Source: Limnochordaceae bacterium (lineage in GTDB: Bacteria; Bacillota; Limnochordia; Limnochordales; Geochordaceae). Taken from it: a stretch of 64,000 nucleotides of DNA. Positions 11,701 through 19,823 of this stretch are shown in pieces. The notes below the pieces were generated by a model. The model saw only the letters and a list, made by a program, of their open reading frames with translations. It had not been told where the DNA came from and made no database searches. Location of the stretch: the NCBI GenBank assembly GCA_014896295.1, contig JADBKR010000002.1, forward strand, positions 124,001 to 188,000. Reading direction: 5' to 3'. The position numbers and the translations under genes were made by a program. The stretch's first letter is position 1. Every line of letters begins with the position of its first letter.

Positions 11701-12074
11701 CGCTCGATCGCCGCAAGGGGCGTGCCCAACAGCTCGACGCCGAGGCGGTCGAGCACGCCGCGGCGGGCGAGTTCGAACGCCAGGTTGAGGCCCGTCTGGC
11801 CGCCGAGGGTCGGAAGCAGGCCGTCGGGGCGTTCTTGCTCCAGGATCCGCTCCAGGACTTCGGCCACCAGCGGCTCCAGGTAGATGCGATCCGCCATGTG
11901 CTCGTCGGTCATGATGGTGGCGGGGTTGGAATTGACGAGCACCACCTCCAGGCCCTCTTCCCGCAGGGCCCGGCACGCCTGGGTACCGGCGTAGTCGAAC
12001 TCGGCCGCCTGCCCGATCACGATGGGCCCCGAGCCGATGACCATCACTTTGTGGAGATCCGTGCGCTTCGGCAT
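8799..12074 (-). CDS. carB: Carbamoyl-phosphate synthase large subunit
   Basis: This enzyme makes carbamoyl phosphate from bicarbonate, two ATP and ammonia supplied by CarA. The 1091-aa protein has the duplicated ATP-grasp architecture. In the N-terminal half [17 protein letters not shown] and [18 protein letters not shown] are visible; in the C-terminal half [17 protein letters not shown] and [20 protein letters not shown]-terminal MGS-like regulatory domain follows ([17 protein letters not shown]). It lies 20 bases after argD. The glutaminase subunit gene carA is not in the window, so the partner must be encoded elsewhere. Confidence 0.97.
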   Translation of the reverse strand: MPKRTDLHKVMVIGSGPIVIGQAAEFDYAGTQACRALREEGLEVVLVNSNPATIMTDEHMADRIYLEPLVAEVLERILEQERPDGLLPTLGGQTGLNLAFELARRGVLDRLGVELLGTPLAAIERAEDREQFKTTMLAIGESVPESRIVTSVEQALAFAEEIGYPVIVRPAYTLGGTGGGVARRPEQLHQVVTRGLKRSLIGQVLVEKSVVGWKEIEYEVMRDGADNCITVCNMENFDPMGIHTGDSIVVAPSQTLTDREYQALRTASLKIIRALGIQGGCNVQFALAPDGSGRYYVIEVNPRVSRSSALASKATGYPIARVAAKIAVGLTLDEIPNAVTGATTAAFEPVLDYVVVKIPRWPFDKFPLADRSLGTQMKATGEVMAIDRTFAGALQKAVRSLEAGYDGLYHPEIARMTDGDLRRLVQAADDRRLWALAEGLRRGFGVEEMHQLSGVSPYFLAVLHELVQAEHALEEEPGLLPGALRLYKRMGFSDRRLAALVGCTEKEVRESRERAGVRPVFKSVDTCAAEFEARTGYFYSTYEQEDEVSEGRRPRVVVLGAGPIRIGQGIEFDYCSVHSVWALQRLGYEAVIVNNNPETVSTDFDTSDRLYFEPLTLEDVLEVVRRERALGVIVQFGGQTAINLAKPLSEAGVPVLGTSAEAIDLAEDRRRFAELVAALGIAQAEGASASSVEEALGVANKIGYPLMVRPSYVLGGRAMEICHSEDELLEYMQMAVRVSPDHPVLLDRYLPGREIEVDAVSDGTRVVIPAIMEHIERAGIHSGDSTAVFPPVHVTPEQASAIAAHTRELALALGVRGLLNVQFVISQGRIYVLEANPRASRTVPFISKVTGVPLVALATQVIMGESLERLGWPDGLIYGPDTPPPYVAVKAPVFSFDKLDDVDVFLGPEMKSTGEVLGLNGTYPWALYKALVAAGLQVRASGGKALVTLADKDKEEALPIVRRLVQAGYRIVATEGTRRFLEAQGIPADFVHKIGEGHPDVVDLVRAGQVDLVVNTPTRGRIPQRSGFKLRRAAVEFKVPCFTSLDLAGALAEALVALQAGEVPSPVALQDYTARLPRRAGSPAVTGLQRT

Positions 12075-12093
12075 GACGTGCGGGCTTGCCTCT

Positions 12094-13334
12094 TTACCCC
12101 TTTTCCCCGGCCGCTTCCAGGATGGCGGCCCCGAGAATGTCCACGGCCTCGTCGATCTCGGCCGGGCCGACCACGAGCGGCGGGAGCAACCGGACGGTGG
12201 TGGGCCCCACCGCGTTGACCAAGAGCCCGCGCCGCAGGGCGGCCTCTACCACGGCGCCGGCCGGTACGTCCGTCTCCACGCCGACCATCAGGCCCAGGCC
12301 GCGGATCTGGCGCACGTGCCCGGTGCGGGAGGACATGGACTGCAACTTCCCGGCCAGGTAGCGCCCCATCGCGTCGGCACGGCCGACCAGCCCCTCCTCC
12401 TCGATGACCTGCAGCGTCGCCAGGGCCGTGGCCGCCACCAGGGGGTTGCCTCCGAACGTGGAGGCGTGCTGGCCGGCCTGCAGCACGGAGGCCGCCGGTT
12501 CCCGGGCGAGCAGGGCGCCGATGGGCGTGCCCCTCCGAGTGCCTTGGCCAGGGCGACCGCATCGGGGACGATCCCGAAGTGCTCGAAGGCGAACAGCCGC
12601 CCCGTACGGCCCAGCCCCGTCTGGACCTCGTCCAGGATCAGGAGCGCCCCGGCCCTGTCCGCGATCTCCCGGGCCGCCTGGAGGAAGGCCGGATCCGCAG
12701 GGTACACCCCGCCCTCGCCCTGGACCGGCTCCAGCAGGATGGCCGCCGTGGACGGGCCCACGACCCTGGCAAGGGCGCCGGCGTCGTTGAAGGGCACGGT
12801 GCGGAAGCCCGGCACCAGAGGCTCGAAGGGCTCCTGGTACTTGCGCTGCCCCGTGGCCGACAACGCGCCCAGGGTACGCCCGTGGAACGAGCGCTCGGCG
12901 GTCACGATCTCGAAGCGGCCGCTTTCACCCCGCTCCCGGGCCCAGCGCCGGGCCAGCTTGATGGCCGCCTCCACCGCTTCCGCGCCGCTGTTGCAGAAGA
13001 AGGCCCGGTCGAAGGGGGAGCGGCGGACCAGCCACTCGGCCAACCGGGCCTGCGGCTCGGTATAGAAGAGGTTGGAGGTGTGCCACAGTTGGTGGGCCTG
13101 CCGGGTCAGGGCGTGTACCACCCGGGGATGGCAGTGTCCCACCGCGAGCACGCCGATGCCGGCGATGAAATCGAGGTAGGCTCGGCCCTCCGTATCCCAG
13201 ACCCGGCAGCCCTGCCCCCGGGCCAGCGCCACCCGCTGGCGCCGGTAAACGGGGATGAGGCACCGATCGGCCAGCTCCATGATCGGCTGGCCCGTGCTCC
13301 CCTCGCCGATCGTTGTGCCCTCGGGCACGCCCAC
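12094..13334 (-). CDS. argD: Acetylornithine aminotransferase, with one frameshift
   Basis: A class III PLP aminotransferase making N-acetylornithine from the semialdehyde. NSGAEA (115-120), [12 protein letters not shown] (234-245) and the PLP lysine at 264 (ALAKALGG) are in the first frame. The C-terminal quarter ([17 protein letters not shown] onward) is in another frame. The break is in the C-run at 12530-12533, four C where five would restore GGGTPIGA. The corrected protein is about 413 aa. Because the intact family sequence continues in the shifted frame to a stop at 12094, I favour a sequencing error over a pseudogene. The start at 13334 lies three bases after the argB stop. Confidence 0.9.
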
Positions 13335-13337
13335 TTC

Positions 13338-14219
13338 TCAGCTCACCACCATCGTGCCGATGCCGCGATCCGTGAAGATCTCGAGCAGCAGGGAGTGGGA
13401 GACGCGCCCGTCGATGATGTGGGTCCTGGGCACTCCTGCTTCCAGGGCGCGAATGCAGGCCTCGACCTTGGGGACCATCCCGCCGGCGATGCTGCCCTCC
13501 TCCATCATCCGGCGCGCTCGCTGCACCTGGAGCGCGGAGATGAGGGAGGCGGGGTTGCCGGGCTCTTCGAGGATCCCCTCCACGTCGGTGAGGATGATGA
13601 GCTTGTCGGCCCGGAGCGCCGCCGCCAGCTCGCCGGCCACGCTGTCGGCGTTGATGTTGTAGCTCTCGCCCTGGTAGCCGGCCCCGATGGGCGCCACCAC
13701 CGGGATGTAGCCGTTCTCGGCGAGCTCCTGGACGAGCTCGGGGTGGATCCGTTCCACGTCGCCCACGAAGCCCAGGTCGACGGTCTCCCCGGTCGGAGCC
13801 CGCTCGAGGCGCTTGCGGGCCACGATGAGGTTGCCGTCGTGCCCGGAGAGCCCCACCGCTTTGCCCCCGAAGCGGTTGATGGTGGAGACGATGTCGGTGT
13901 TGATGATCCCCATCATCACCATCCGCACGATCCGCATCGTCTCCGCGTCGGTGACCCGGCGCCCGTTGACGAACTGGGGCTCTCTCCCCACGGCCCGCAT
14001 CGTCTCGGTGATGGCCGGGCCACCCCCGTGGACGAGCACCGGCTTGACCCCGACGTAGCGAAGCAGGATGACGTCCAGCGCGATGTCGCGCTGGACGTCC
14101 TGATCGGGCATGGCGCTCCCGCCGTACTTGATGACGAACGTCTTGCCGAAGAAGGTGCGGATGTAGGGCAGGGATTCGACCAGCACCGAAGCTTTCTGGA
14201 TGGTTTGTTCCAAGGTCAC
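13338..14219 (-). CDS. argB: N-acetylglutamate kinase
   Basis: This enzyme phosphorylates N-acetylglutamate with ATP, the second step of the acetyl route to ornithine. The 293-aa amino acid kinase fold shows IKYGGSAM (residues 29-36), VLVHGGGPAI (61-70) and the ligand motif GESYNINADSVAG. The C-terminal GGMVPKVEACIRAL is also conserved. The length matches hexameric, arginine-inhibited members, but inhibition cannot be judged by eye. It sits between argJ (60-base gap) and argD. Confidence 0.97.
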   Translation of the reverse strand: MTLEQTIQKASVLVESLPYIRTFFGKTFVIKYGGSAMPDQDVQRDIALDVILLRYVGVKPVLVHGGGPAITETMRAVGREPQFVNGRRVTDAETMRIVRMVMMGIINTDIVSTINRFGGKAVGLSGHDGNLIVARKRLERAPTGETVDLGFVGDVERIHPELVQELAENGYIPVVAPIGAGYQGESYNINADSVAGELAAALRADKLIILTDVEGILEEPGNPASLISALQVQRARRMMEEGSIAGGMVPKVEACIRALEAGVPRTHIIDGRVSHSLLLEIFTDRGIGTMVVS

Positions 14220-14279
14220 CCGTCGTCAGACCCCCCGCTGCCGCCACCCGGGACCTGCGTCCACCTCGCCCTGTCCCCG

Positions 14280-15611
14280 TCAGGAGCGGTAGCTCGCGTT
14301 GATGCGGACGTATGCTTCGCTCAAGTCGCAAGACCAGGCGGTCGCCTCTGCCCGCCCCCCCGTGCCCAGGTCGATGGCCAGGTGCACCTCGTCTCGCCCC
14401 AGCGCCTCCCTGACGGCCTGCTCCGAGAAGGGCCACTCCCGGCCCTCCCGGGCCACCAGGATCGACCCGATCCAGATCGAGAAGCCCCCGGGATCCATCT
14501 CCGCTCCCGAGTACCCGGCGGCGGCCGCGATACGTCCCCAGTTGGGGTCCTTGCCGTGCACCGCCGCCTTGACCAGGGTGGAACCGGCGACGGCGCGCGC
14601 ACAAAGGCGCGCCTCGTGCTCCGTACGGGCTCCCCGCACCCGGACTTCGACGAGGCGCGTCGCCCCTTCCCCGTCCCGCGCGATTTCCTTCGCCAGATAC
14701 GTGGCGACCTGCCGGACTCCTTCCGAAAAGCGATCGAAATCCTCCGTACCCGGGGCCAGCGGCGCTCCTCCCGCCTTCCCGCTCGCCAGCAACACCGCCA
14801 TGTCGTTGGTGCTGGTGTCGCCGTCGACGGTGATGAGGTTGAACGACGCGTCGGTCGCCCGGCGCAGTACCTCGTGGAGCGGGCCCGCCTCCACGGGCGC
14901 ATCGGTGGTGAGGAAAGCGAGCATGGTCGCCATGTTGGGGTGAATCATCCCGGAGCCCTTGGCCATCCCGCCGATCCGCACGACGCGGCCGCCCGTGAGC
15001 GGCACCTCGAGGTGCGTCTGCTTCACCCGCCGGTCGGTGGTGAGAATGGCCCGAGCCGCCGCCTCCGCCCCGAAGGGCGAGAGCTGCGAGCAAGCCCGCC
15101 GGATCCCCTCCCGCACCGCGTCCATCGGAAGGGGGACGCCGATGACCCCGGTGGAAGCCACCAGCACCTGGTCGGCCTGCAGCCCCAGCAGCCCCGCGCA
15201 CTCGACGGCCATGGCCCGTGCGTCCGCAAGCCCCCGCTCGCCCGTGCAAGCGTTGGCGTTGCCGCTGTTGATGACCACGGCCTGCACCCGGTGCGCCGAC
15301 CGCTCCAGGTGCTCCCGGGTCACGATCAGGGGAGCCGCTTTCACCCGGTTGGTCGTGAACACCGCCGCCGCCGAGCAGGGATCCGGCGCGAAGAGGACCG
15401 CCAGATCCGGCCGTTGACGCTTGATACCCCCGTGCACCCCGGCCGCCTCGAAACCTTCGGGGAAGGTCACCCCCTCCCTCTGCGCCGGCGCGGCCTCATC
15501 CGGCTCCCCCCGTTCGGCCATCCCGGCCTGCGCAACCGGACGGGGCGGCGTCGTCACCGGCGCACCCCGCGCCGCGCCGTCTGTGGCGAAATCCCCAGGC
15601 ATCGACCCCAC
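14280..15611 (-). CDS. argJ: Bifunctional glutamate N-acetyltransferase/ornithine acetyltransferase
   Basis: This enzyme recycles the acetyl group from acetylornithine to glutamate and so closes the arginine acetyl cycle; there is no argE or argA nearby. The precursor self-cleaves before a conserved threonine in NMATMLAF, visible about 230 residues in. INSGNANACTG and KDPNWGRIAAAAGYSG are also family hallmarks. The GTG at 15611 is chosen because GGAAGGGAG precedes it by nine bases. A TTG at 15635 and an ATG at 15602 are alternatives. The first 40-50 residues are a nonconserved extension. Whether it is mono- or bifunctional cannot be told from sequence alone. Confidence 0.95.
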   Translation of the reverse strand: MGSMPGDFATDGAARGAPVTTPPRPVAQAGMAERGEPDEAAPAQREGVTFPEGFEAAGVHGGIKRQRPDLAVLFAPDPCSAAAVFTTNRVKAAPLIVTREHLERSAHRVQAVVINSGNANACTGERGLADARAMAVECAGLLGLQADQVLVASTGVIGVPLPMDAVREGIRRACSQLSPFGAEAAARAILTTDRRVKQTHLEVPLTGGRVVRIGGMAKGSGMIHPNMATMLAFLTTDAPVEAGPLHEVLRRATDASFNLITVDGDTSTNDMAVLLASGKAGGAPLAPGTEDFDRFSEGVRQVATYLAKEIARDGEGATRLVEVRVRGARTEHEARLCARAVAGSTLVKAAVHGKDPNWGRIAAAAGYSGAEMDPGGFSIWIGSILVAREGREWPFSEQAVREALGRDEVHLAIDLGTGGRAEATAWSCDLSEAYVRINASYRS

Positions 15612-15647
15612 CGCCAGCGACTCCCTTCCGGGCAACGCGCCGCGCCC

Positions 15648-16757
15648 TCACGGATAGAGGGGCACGACCTCGAGCCCTTCGCGCTCGTCCCAGCCCATGA
15701 GCACGTTGACGTTTTGAACGGCCTGGCCCGCGGCCCCCTTCACCAGGTTGTCGATGGCGGCCATCGCCACCACGACCCCGGCGACCGGATCCCACCGTAT
15801 GGCCAGGTCGCAAAAGTTGGAACCCTGTACCGCCTTGGTCTGGGGCAGCTCCGGCGGCTCCAGCACCCTCACCCACGGGTGCGAGGCGTAAAAGCGCCGG
15901 TACCGCTCCACGAGCTCCTCGTCGGGCATCTCCCTCGCCGGGCGTACCACGCAGGTCGCCAGGATCCCCCTGCTCGCCGGTACCAGGTGAGGGATGAACG
16001 TGAGCACCGGCGCCCTCTCGCCGGGCGGCACGAGCCGGCCCAGTACCGCGGCCATCTCGGGCGCGTGCCGGTGTCCCGGTACCCCGTACGGCCGCACGTT
16101 TTCGGTGGCGCCCGGGAAGTGGTAAGCCGGGCCGGGCTGGCTCCCTGCGCCGGAAATCCCCGACGTGGCCGACACCACGATGGGAGCGGCCGGGTCCAGC
16201 AGCGCCTCGCGCGCAAGCGGCGCCAGCGCCAAAAGCGCCGCCGTCGGATAACACCCTGGGTTGCCTACCAGCCGGGCATGCGCCAGCTCGTCTCGGAACA
16301 GCTCCGGGATGCCGTATACCGCGGAAGCGAGCCATTCGGGATGCGGGTGAGACTTGCCGTACACCCGCCGGTACGTCTCCTCGTCCCTGAACCGGAAATC
16401 GGCGGAGAGGTCGACCACGACCGCTCCGGATTCGAGGAACAGGGGCGCCTGCTCGGCCGCCACGCCCGCGGGGGTGGCGAAGAAGACGACGTCCGCCTGT
16501 CCTGCCAGGGCAGCCGGCTCTTCCACCGGGGCAAAGGAGGCGGAGACCACCCCGCGCAGCGAGGGATAGACGGATGCGACGGGCTCGCCCGTATGAGAGC
16601 GAGAGAATATCCACTTCAGCTCGAGACGCGGGTGGCGGGCGAGCAACCGGAGCAGCTCCAGCGCGGAGTAGCCGGACCCCCCGACGATGCCCGCCGATAC
16701 TCTTCGCGACCGGGGATGCGAAACCCCACCCACGAGGCCGAGGTCGTCGTGCTGCAT
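15648..16757 (-). CDS. argC: N-acetyl-gamma-glutamyl-phosphate reductase
   Basis: This enzyme reduces acetylglutamyl phosphate to the semialdehyde with NADPH. The 369-aa protein has the Rossmann motif GIVGGSGYSALELLRLL near residue 24, the catalytic cysteine in GNPGCYPTA near 166, and HRHAPEM further on. It is first in the arginine operon. The promoter -10 box ends six bases before the ATG at 16757, so the mRNA may be leaderless. The first 20 residues are not conserved, so a later start cannot be excluded, although no ribosome site supports one. Confidence 0.96.
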   Translation of the reverse strand: MQHDDLGLVGGVSHPRSRRVSAGIVGGSGYSALELLRLLARHPRLELKWIFSRSHTGEPVASVYPSLRGVVSASFAPVEEPAALAGQADVVFFATPAGVAAEQAPLFLESGAVVVDLSADFRFRDEETYRRVYGKSHPHPEWLASAVYGIPELFRDELAHARLVGNPGCYPTAALLALAPLAREALLDPAAPIVVSATSGISGAGSQPGPAYHFPGATENVRPYGVPGHRHAPEMAAVLGRLVPPGERAPVLTFIPHLVPASRGILATCVVRPAREMPDEELVERYRRFYASHPWVRVLEPPELPQTKAVQGSNFCDLAIRWDPVAGVVVAMAAIDNLVKGAAGQAVQNVNVLMGWDEREGLEVVPLYP

Positions 16758-16763
16758 GGGCGC

Positions 16764-16792
16764 ATTATCGCGCCCGGTGGATATATATGCAA
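16764..16792 (-). promoter_or_regulatory. argC promoter
   Basis: On the minus strand TTGCAT (16792-16787) and GATAAT (16769-16764) are separated by 17 bases. The predicted transcription start coincides with the argC ATG at 16757. Confidence 0.75.
16778..16791 (-). promoter_or_regulatory. Possible ARG box overlapping the argC -35 region
   Basis: The minus-strand sequence TGCATATATATCCA agrees at 12 of 14 positions with the ArgR/AhrC operator core TGAATWWWWATTCA. Its two mismatches are at symmetric positions. It is a conspicuous AT-rich patch and overlaps the -35 box, where a repressor would block RNA polymerase. No argR gene is in the window. Confidence 0.5.
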
Positions 16793-16805
16793 CCCCACCC
16801 AGGCA

Positions 16806-18167
16806 TCAATCGTACCGGATATCCGCGCCCAGGGAGGCCAGCTTCTCGACCATACGGGCGTAACCGCGGCGCACGTGGCGGAAACCGTCGACCGTGGTCT
16901 CGCCCGTCGCGCTCAACCCGGCGATGACCAGCGCCGCCCCCGTCCGGAGGTCCGTGGCGGTGACCGGCGCGCCGCTCAACTGCGGCACGCCCATGATCAC
17001 GGCCGTCCTGCTCTCCGTCTTGATCTGGGCGCCCATCCGCTTGAGCTCGTCGATGTGGCGGAAGCGGTCCTCGAAGACGCGCTCCGTGACGATGCTCGTA
17101 CCCTCCGCGGTCAGCAAGAAGGCCGAGAGCTGCGGCTGCAGGTCGGTGGGAAAACCCGGATAGGGCAGCGTCTTCACCGAAATGGCCGAGGGCCGGCGGC
17201 GCAGGGAGGCCCGCAGGCTGTCAAGCCCGACCTCGATCTGCACTCCGGCCTCCTCCAGCTTGGCGAGCAACGACTCGAGGTGCTTGGGGATCACGTTTTC
17301 CAGCACGATCTCGCCGCGGCTGGCCAGCGAGGCGAGCAGGTAGGTGCCCGCCTCGATCCGGTCGGGGATGATCGTGTACGAGGTCGCATGGAGCGGGAGC
17401 CCTCCCTGGATGCGCACCAGATCGGTGCCGGCCCCCACGACCCGCGCCCCCATGGCCACCAGGAAGTTGGCCAGGTCGACGACCTCCGGCTCTTTGGCGG
17501 CGTTGTAGATCACGGTCGTGCCGGAGGCGGCGGTCGCAGCCATCATGAGGTTTTCGGTAGCCCCTACGCTCGGGAAGTCCAGGTAGATCTCGCTGCCGAC
17601 CAGCTTGCGCGCCTGCGCGATGATGTAGCCCCGCTCCACCCGCACCTCGGCCCCCAGCTCGGCCAGCCCCTTGAGGTGCAGGTCGATGGGACGGGGGCCG
17701 ATGTCGCAGCCGCCCGGCAAGGGCACGACGGCGCGGCCGTTACGGGCGATGAGGGCTCCCAGGAAGAGGGAGGAAGCGCGGACGCGCTTGGCCTGGTCGT
17801 ACGGCACCTCGTCCGCTATCGGGCCTACCGCTCCCACCCGTACGGTGCCCTCGGTGCGATCGAGGGTGGCGCCCAGCTGCTCGAGGATCTGCACGACCAC
17901 GTCGACGTCGACGATGTCCGGCACCTGGGCCAGCTCCGAGACGCCGTCGCGGGCCAGCAGGCAGGCGGGCAACAGGGCGACCGCGGCATTCTTGGCGCCG
18001 CTCACCCTGAGCCGCCCCGACAGCGGGCGTCCACCCCGGATGCGCACCCTGTCACTGGGCGCCTGCCCGGTCTCTCCCCACAGCAGGGGCGGCGGGTCCT
18101 CCGGTTTGCGGGTCACGTGAAGCTCTGCGCTCGCCAACTCCACACCTCGAGTGCCAGCGATGCTCAT
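16806..18167 (-). CDS. murA: UDP-N-acetylglucosamine 1-carboxyvinyltransferase
   Basis: This enzyme transfers enolpyruvate to UDP-GlcNAc, the first committed step of peptidoglycan synthesis. The substrate-binding SGAKNAA is at residues 56-62 and the active-site cysteine at 154 in PGGCDIGPRPID, so the fosfomycin target residue is retained. The 453-aa product has about 40 extra N-terminal residues. The ATG at 18167 follows AAGGA. An ATG seven bases further upstream is out of frame. A longer upstream reading overlaps nothing conserved. It lies 48 bases upstream of argC and is transcribed in the same direction. Confidence 0.95.
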   Translation of the reverse strand: MSIAGTRGVELASAELHVTRKPEDPPPLLWGETGQAPSDRVRIRGGRPLSGRLRVSGAKNAAVALLPACLLARDGVSELAQVPDIVDVDVVVQILEQLGATLDRTEGTVRVGAVGPIADEVPYDQAKRVRASSLFLGALIARNGRAVVPLPGGCDIGPRPIDLHLKGLAELGAEVRVERGYIIAQARKLVGSEIYLDFPSVGATENLMMAATAASGTTVIYNAAKEPEVVDLANFLVAMGARVVGAGTDLVRIQGGLPLHATSYTIIPDRIEAGTYLLASLASRGEIVLENVIPKHLESLLAKLEEAGVQIEVGLDSLRASLRRRPSAISVKTLPYPGFPTDLQPQLSAFLLTAEGTSIVTERVFEDRFRHIDELKRMGAQIKTESRTAVIMGVPQLSGAPVTATDLRTGAALVIAGLSATGETTVDGFRHVRRGYARMVEKLASLGADIRYD

Positions 18168-18243
18168 ACCATCGTTTCCTTCGCCGGTCGACGGGACCAC
18201 CCTGCCGGGACCGGGTGGAGCCCTTTCCAAGACCTTGCGGTAT

Positions 18244-18876
18244 CTACGCCGGGCGGCGCGCCCGTAGCACCCGGTACCCGCTCCCCCGCTCCACCGTCTC
18301 CACGGGCCCCACCCATTGCTCCAAGGCCCTCGCCAGGCTCTCGGCACCCTGCCGGGTCCGGATCACGACCCAAAAGCTACCCCCCGGCACCAGTACGCCC
18401 TGGCTCGCTTGCCGCATCCACGTATAGATGACGTGGCGGCCGGCCCGGACCGGGGGGTTGGTGACCACCGCCCCCGCGCTCGCGCCGCCGAGGGCGCTCA
18501 ACCCATCCCCGATGAGCACGGGCACCTCCAGCCCGTTACGCAGCGCGTTGCGCCGGGCAAGCCCTGCCGCCCGCTCGTTGATCTCCACCATGAGCACCTG
18601 CAACTGCGGGTACCGGGCCTTGATCATGAGGCCCAAAGCGCCGTACCCGGCGCCCACGTCGACGACCGTGGCGGCGCCCTGCGGGTCGAACGCCTGCGCC
18701 AGGAGCCGGGTCCCCGGGTCCACCCGCCGGAAGGAGAAGACGGCCCTGTCGGTCTCCAGCCAAAGCCGGGCTTGCCCGGCGGAAAAGGGTACCTCCCGGA
18801 TCTCGTGCGGCGCCTGGGGGCGGCGGGTGAAGTAATGCTCGCCCCGCCGGCCGCAACCGCCCGGCGGCTCCGTCAT
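18244..18876 (-). CDS. Class I SAM-dependent methyltransferase (RsmC-like)
   Basis: A 210-aa protein with SAM motif I VVDVGAGYGALGL near residue 70, the acidic loop MVEINERA, and motif IV TNPPVRAG near residue 140. NPP motifs methylate exocyclic or ring nitrogens. The match is to the RsmC family, which modifies 16S rRNA G1207, including the N-terminal HYFTRRPQA typical of Gram-positive members (YbxB-like). The ATG at 18876 overlaps the upstream gene's TGA by four bases. The rRNA target is inferred from the family. Confidence 0.85.
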   Translation of the reverse strand: MTEPPGGCGRRGEHYFTRRPQAPHEIREVPFSAGQARLWLETDRAVFSFRRVDPGTRLLAQAFDPQGAATVVDVGAGYGALGLMIKARYPQLQVLMVEINERAAGLARRNALRNGLEVPVLIGDGLSALGGASAGAVVTNPPVRAGRHVIYTWMRQASQGVLVPGGSFWVVIRTRQGAESLARALEQWVGPVETVERGSGYRVLRARRPA

Positions 18877-19787
18877 GCCGGCCTCACGCTCGTCGGAGCG
18901 GCACGCCCGAGCAAGAGCGCGTAAACTCGGATCATCGCCGCCACGTCCTCCAGGTTGTGGGCCAGTACGGGATCGATCCACCGGCCGTCTCTCGTCTCCA
19001 CGAAGTGGCGGTAGTATTCGGGCACCAGGGACGACGGCAGGTCCCCGGCCCGCCGGCCGCCCGTGAGCAGCCTGTCCACGCTGGCCAGCCGTGCGTCGGG
19101 GAGGACGGCGCGCAGGCGCCGTCGCACCTCTCCCAAGAGATCGAAGACCCACGGCCAGGGCTGCTCTGCTTCCTGTGCGCCTTCGTCCATCCCGTGAAAG
19201 GCGAGCCGCATTTGCAGGAACGGGACGTCGAAGCTCTTGCCGTTGTACGTGACCAGCGCCGTGGCCCTGCCGACCTCCTGCTGGAGCGCCGCCAGCACGG
19301 CCGGCTCTTCGTCGAAGTCGCGCGCCAACAGCTGCACGACCCGCCAGCAGCTTCCGTCCCACCAGGCCAACCCGGCCAGGAACATCGGAAAGACCGGCGC
19401 CAGCCCCATGGTCTCGATGTCCAGGAAGAGCAGCTCCTCGGGCGCGAAGAGGTGCAGGAGCTCCCCGTCACGAAGCCTGCGCCGCCGCAGGCCCGGCACA
19501 TAGCGGGCTCGCAGCTCGTCCCACGCCTGGCGGGCGTCCTCGCCGTACCTCGGGTGGGCCTGGAGCTGCAAGAGGTCGGCGTACCCCCTCTGCCGGAGCC
19601 ACTCCTGCCGTACCGGACCCACCCCGCGCACCAGGGTGAGCCGACCCTGCCATCCCTCCGGCCGGAGGCCCTGCAGCCCGTCCCAGGGAGCCGGCGCGGC
19701 TGCCGGAGGAAGGGTGCCGTCCCACCGCCATACCGCCCCGGGCGCCCCTACAGGCCGCCACTCGACCCCTTGGTGGAAATGCACCAC
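18873..19787 (-). CDS. YprB-like RNase H-fold nuclease
   Basis: A 304-aa protein. Residues 115 onward form an RNase H-like (DnaQ-type 3'-5' exonuclease) domain: FLDIETMGL supplies the first acidic pair, TYNGKSFDVPF the second region, and HNLEDVAAM the C-terminal aspartate. This matches the YprB family of Bacillota, often described as ribonuclease H-like; the substrate is not established. The first 100 residues include a helix-hairpin-like stretch (VRGVGPVRQEWLRQRGY). It is translationally coupled to the downstream methyltransferase. Confidence 0.8.
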   Translation of the reverse strand: MVHFHQGVEWRPVGAPGAVWRWDGTLPPAAAPAPWDGLQGLRPEGWQGRLTLVRGVGPVRQEWLRQRGYADLLQLQAHPRYGEDARQAWDELRARYVPGLRRRRLRDGELLHLFAPEELLFLDIETMGLAPVFPMFLAGLAWWDGSCWRVVQLLARDFDEEPAVLAALQQEVGRATALVTYNGKSFDVPFLQMRLAFHGMDEGAQEAEQPWPWVFDLLGEVRRRLRAVLPDARLASVDRLLTGGRRAGDLPSSLVPEYYRHFVETRDGRWIDPVLAHNLEDVAAMIRVYALLLGRAAPTSVRPA

Positions 19788-19823
19788 GGCCCGTCCCCTC
19801 GCCGCTCGGTGCCGGGCGCCGCC

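Noticed and set aside
12579..18431. A nearly 2-kb-codon-long stop-free reading on the plus strand across argD to murA
   Set aside because: It is the mirror of genuine minus-strand genes in GC-rich DNA. It has no conserved domains, and all matches to known families are on the minus strand.
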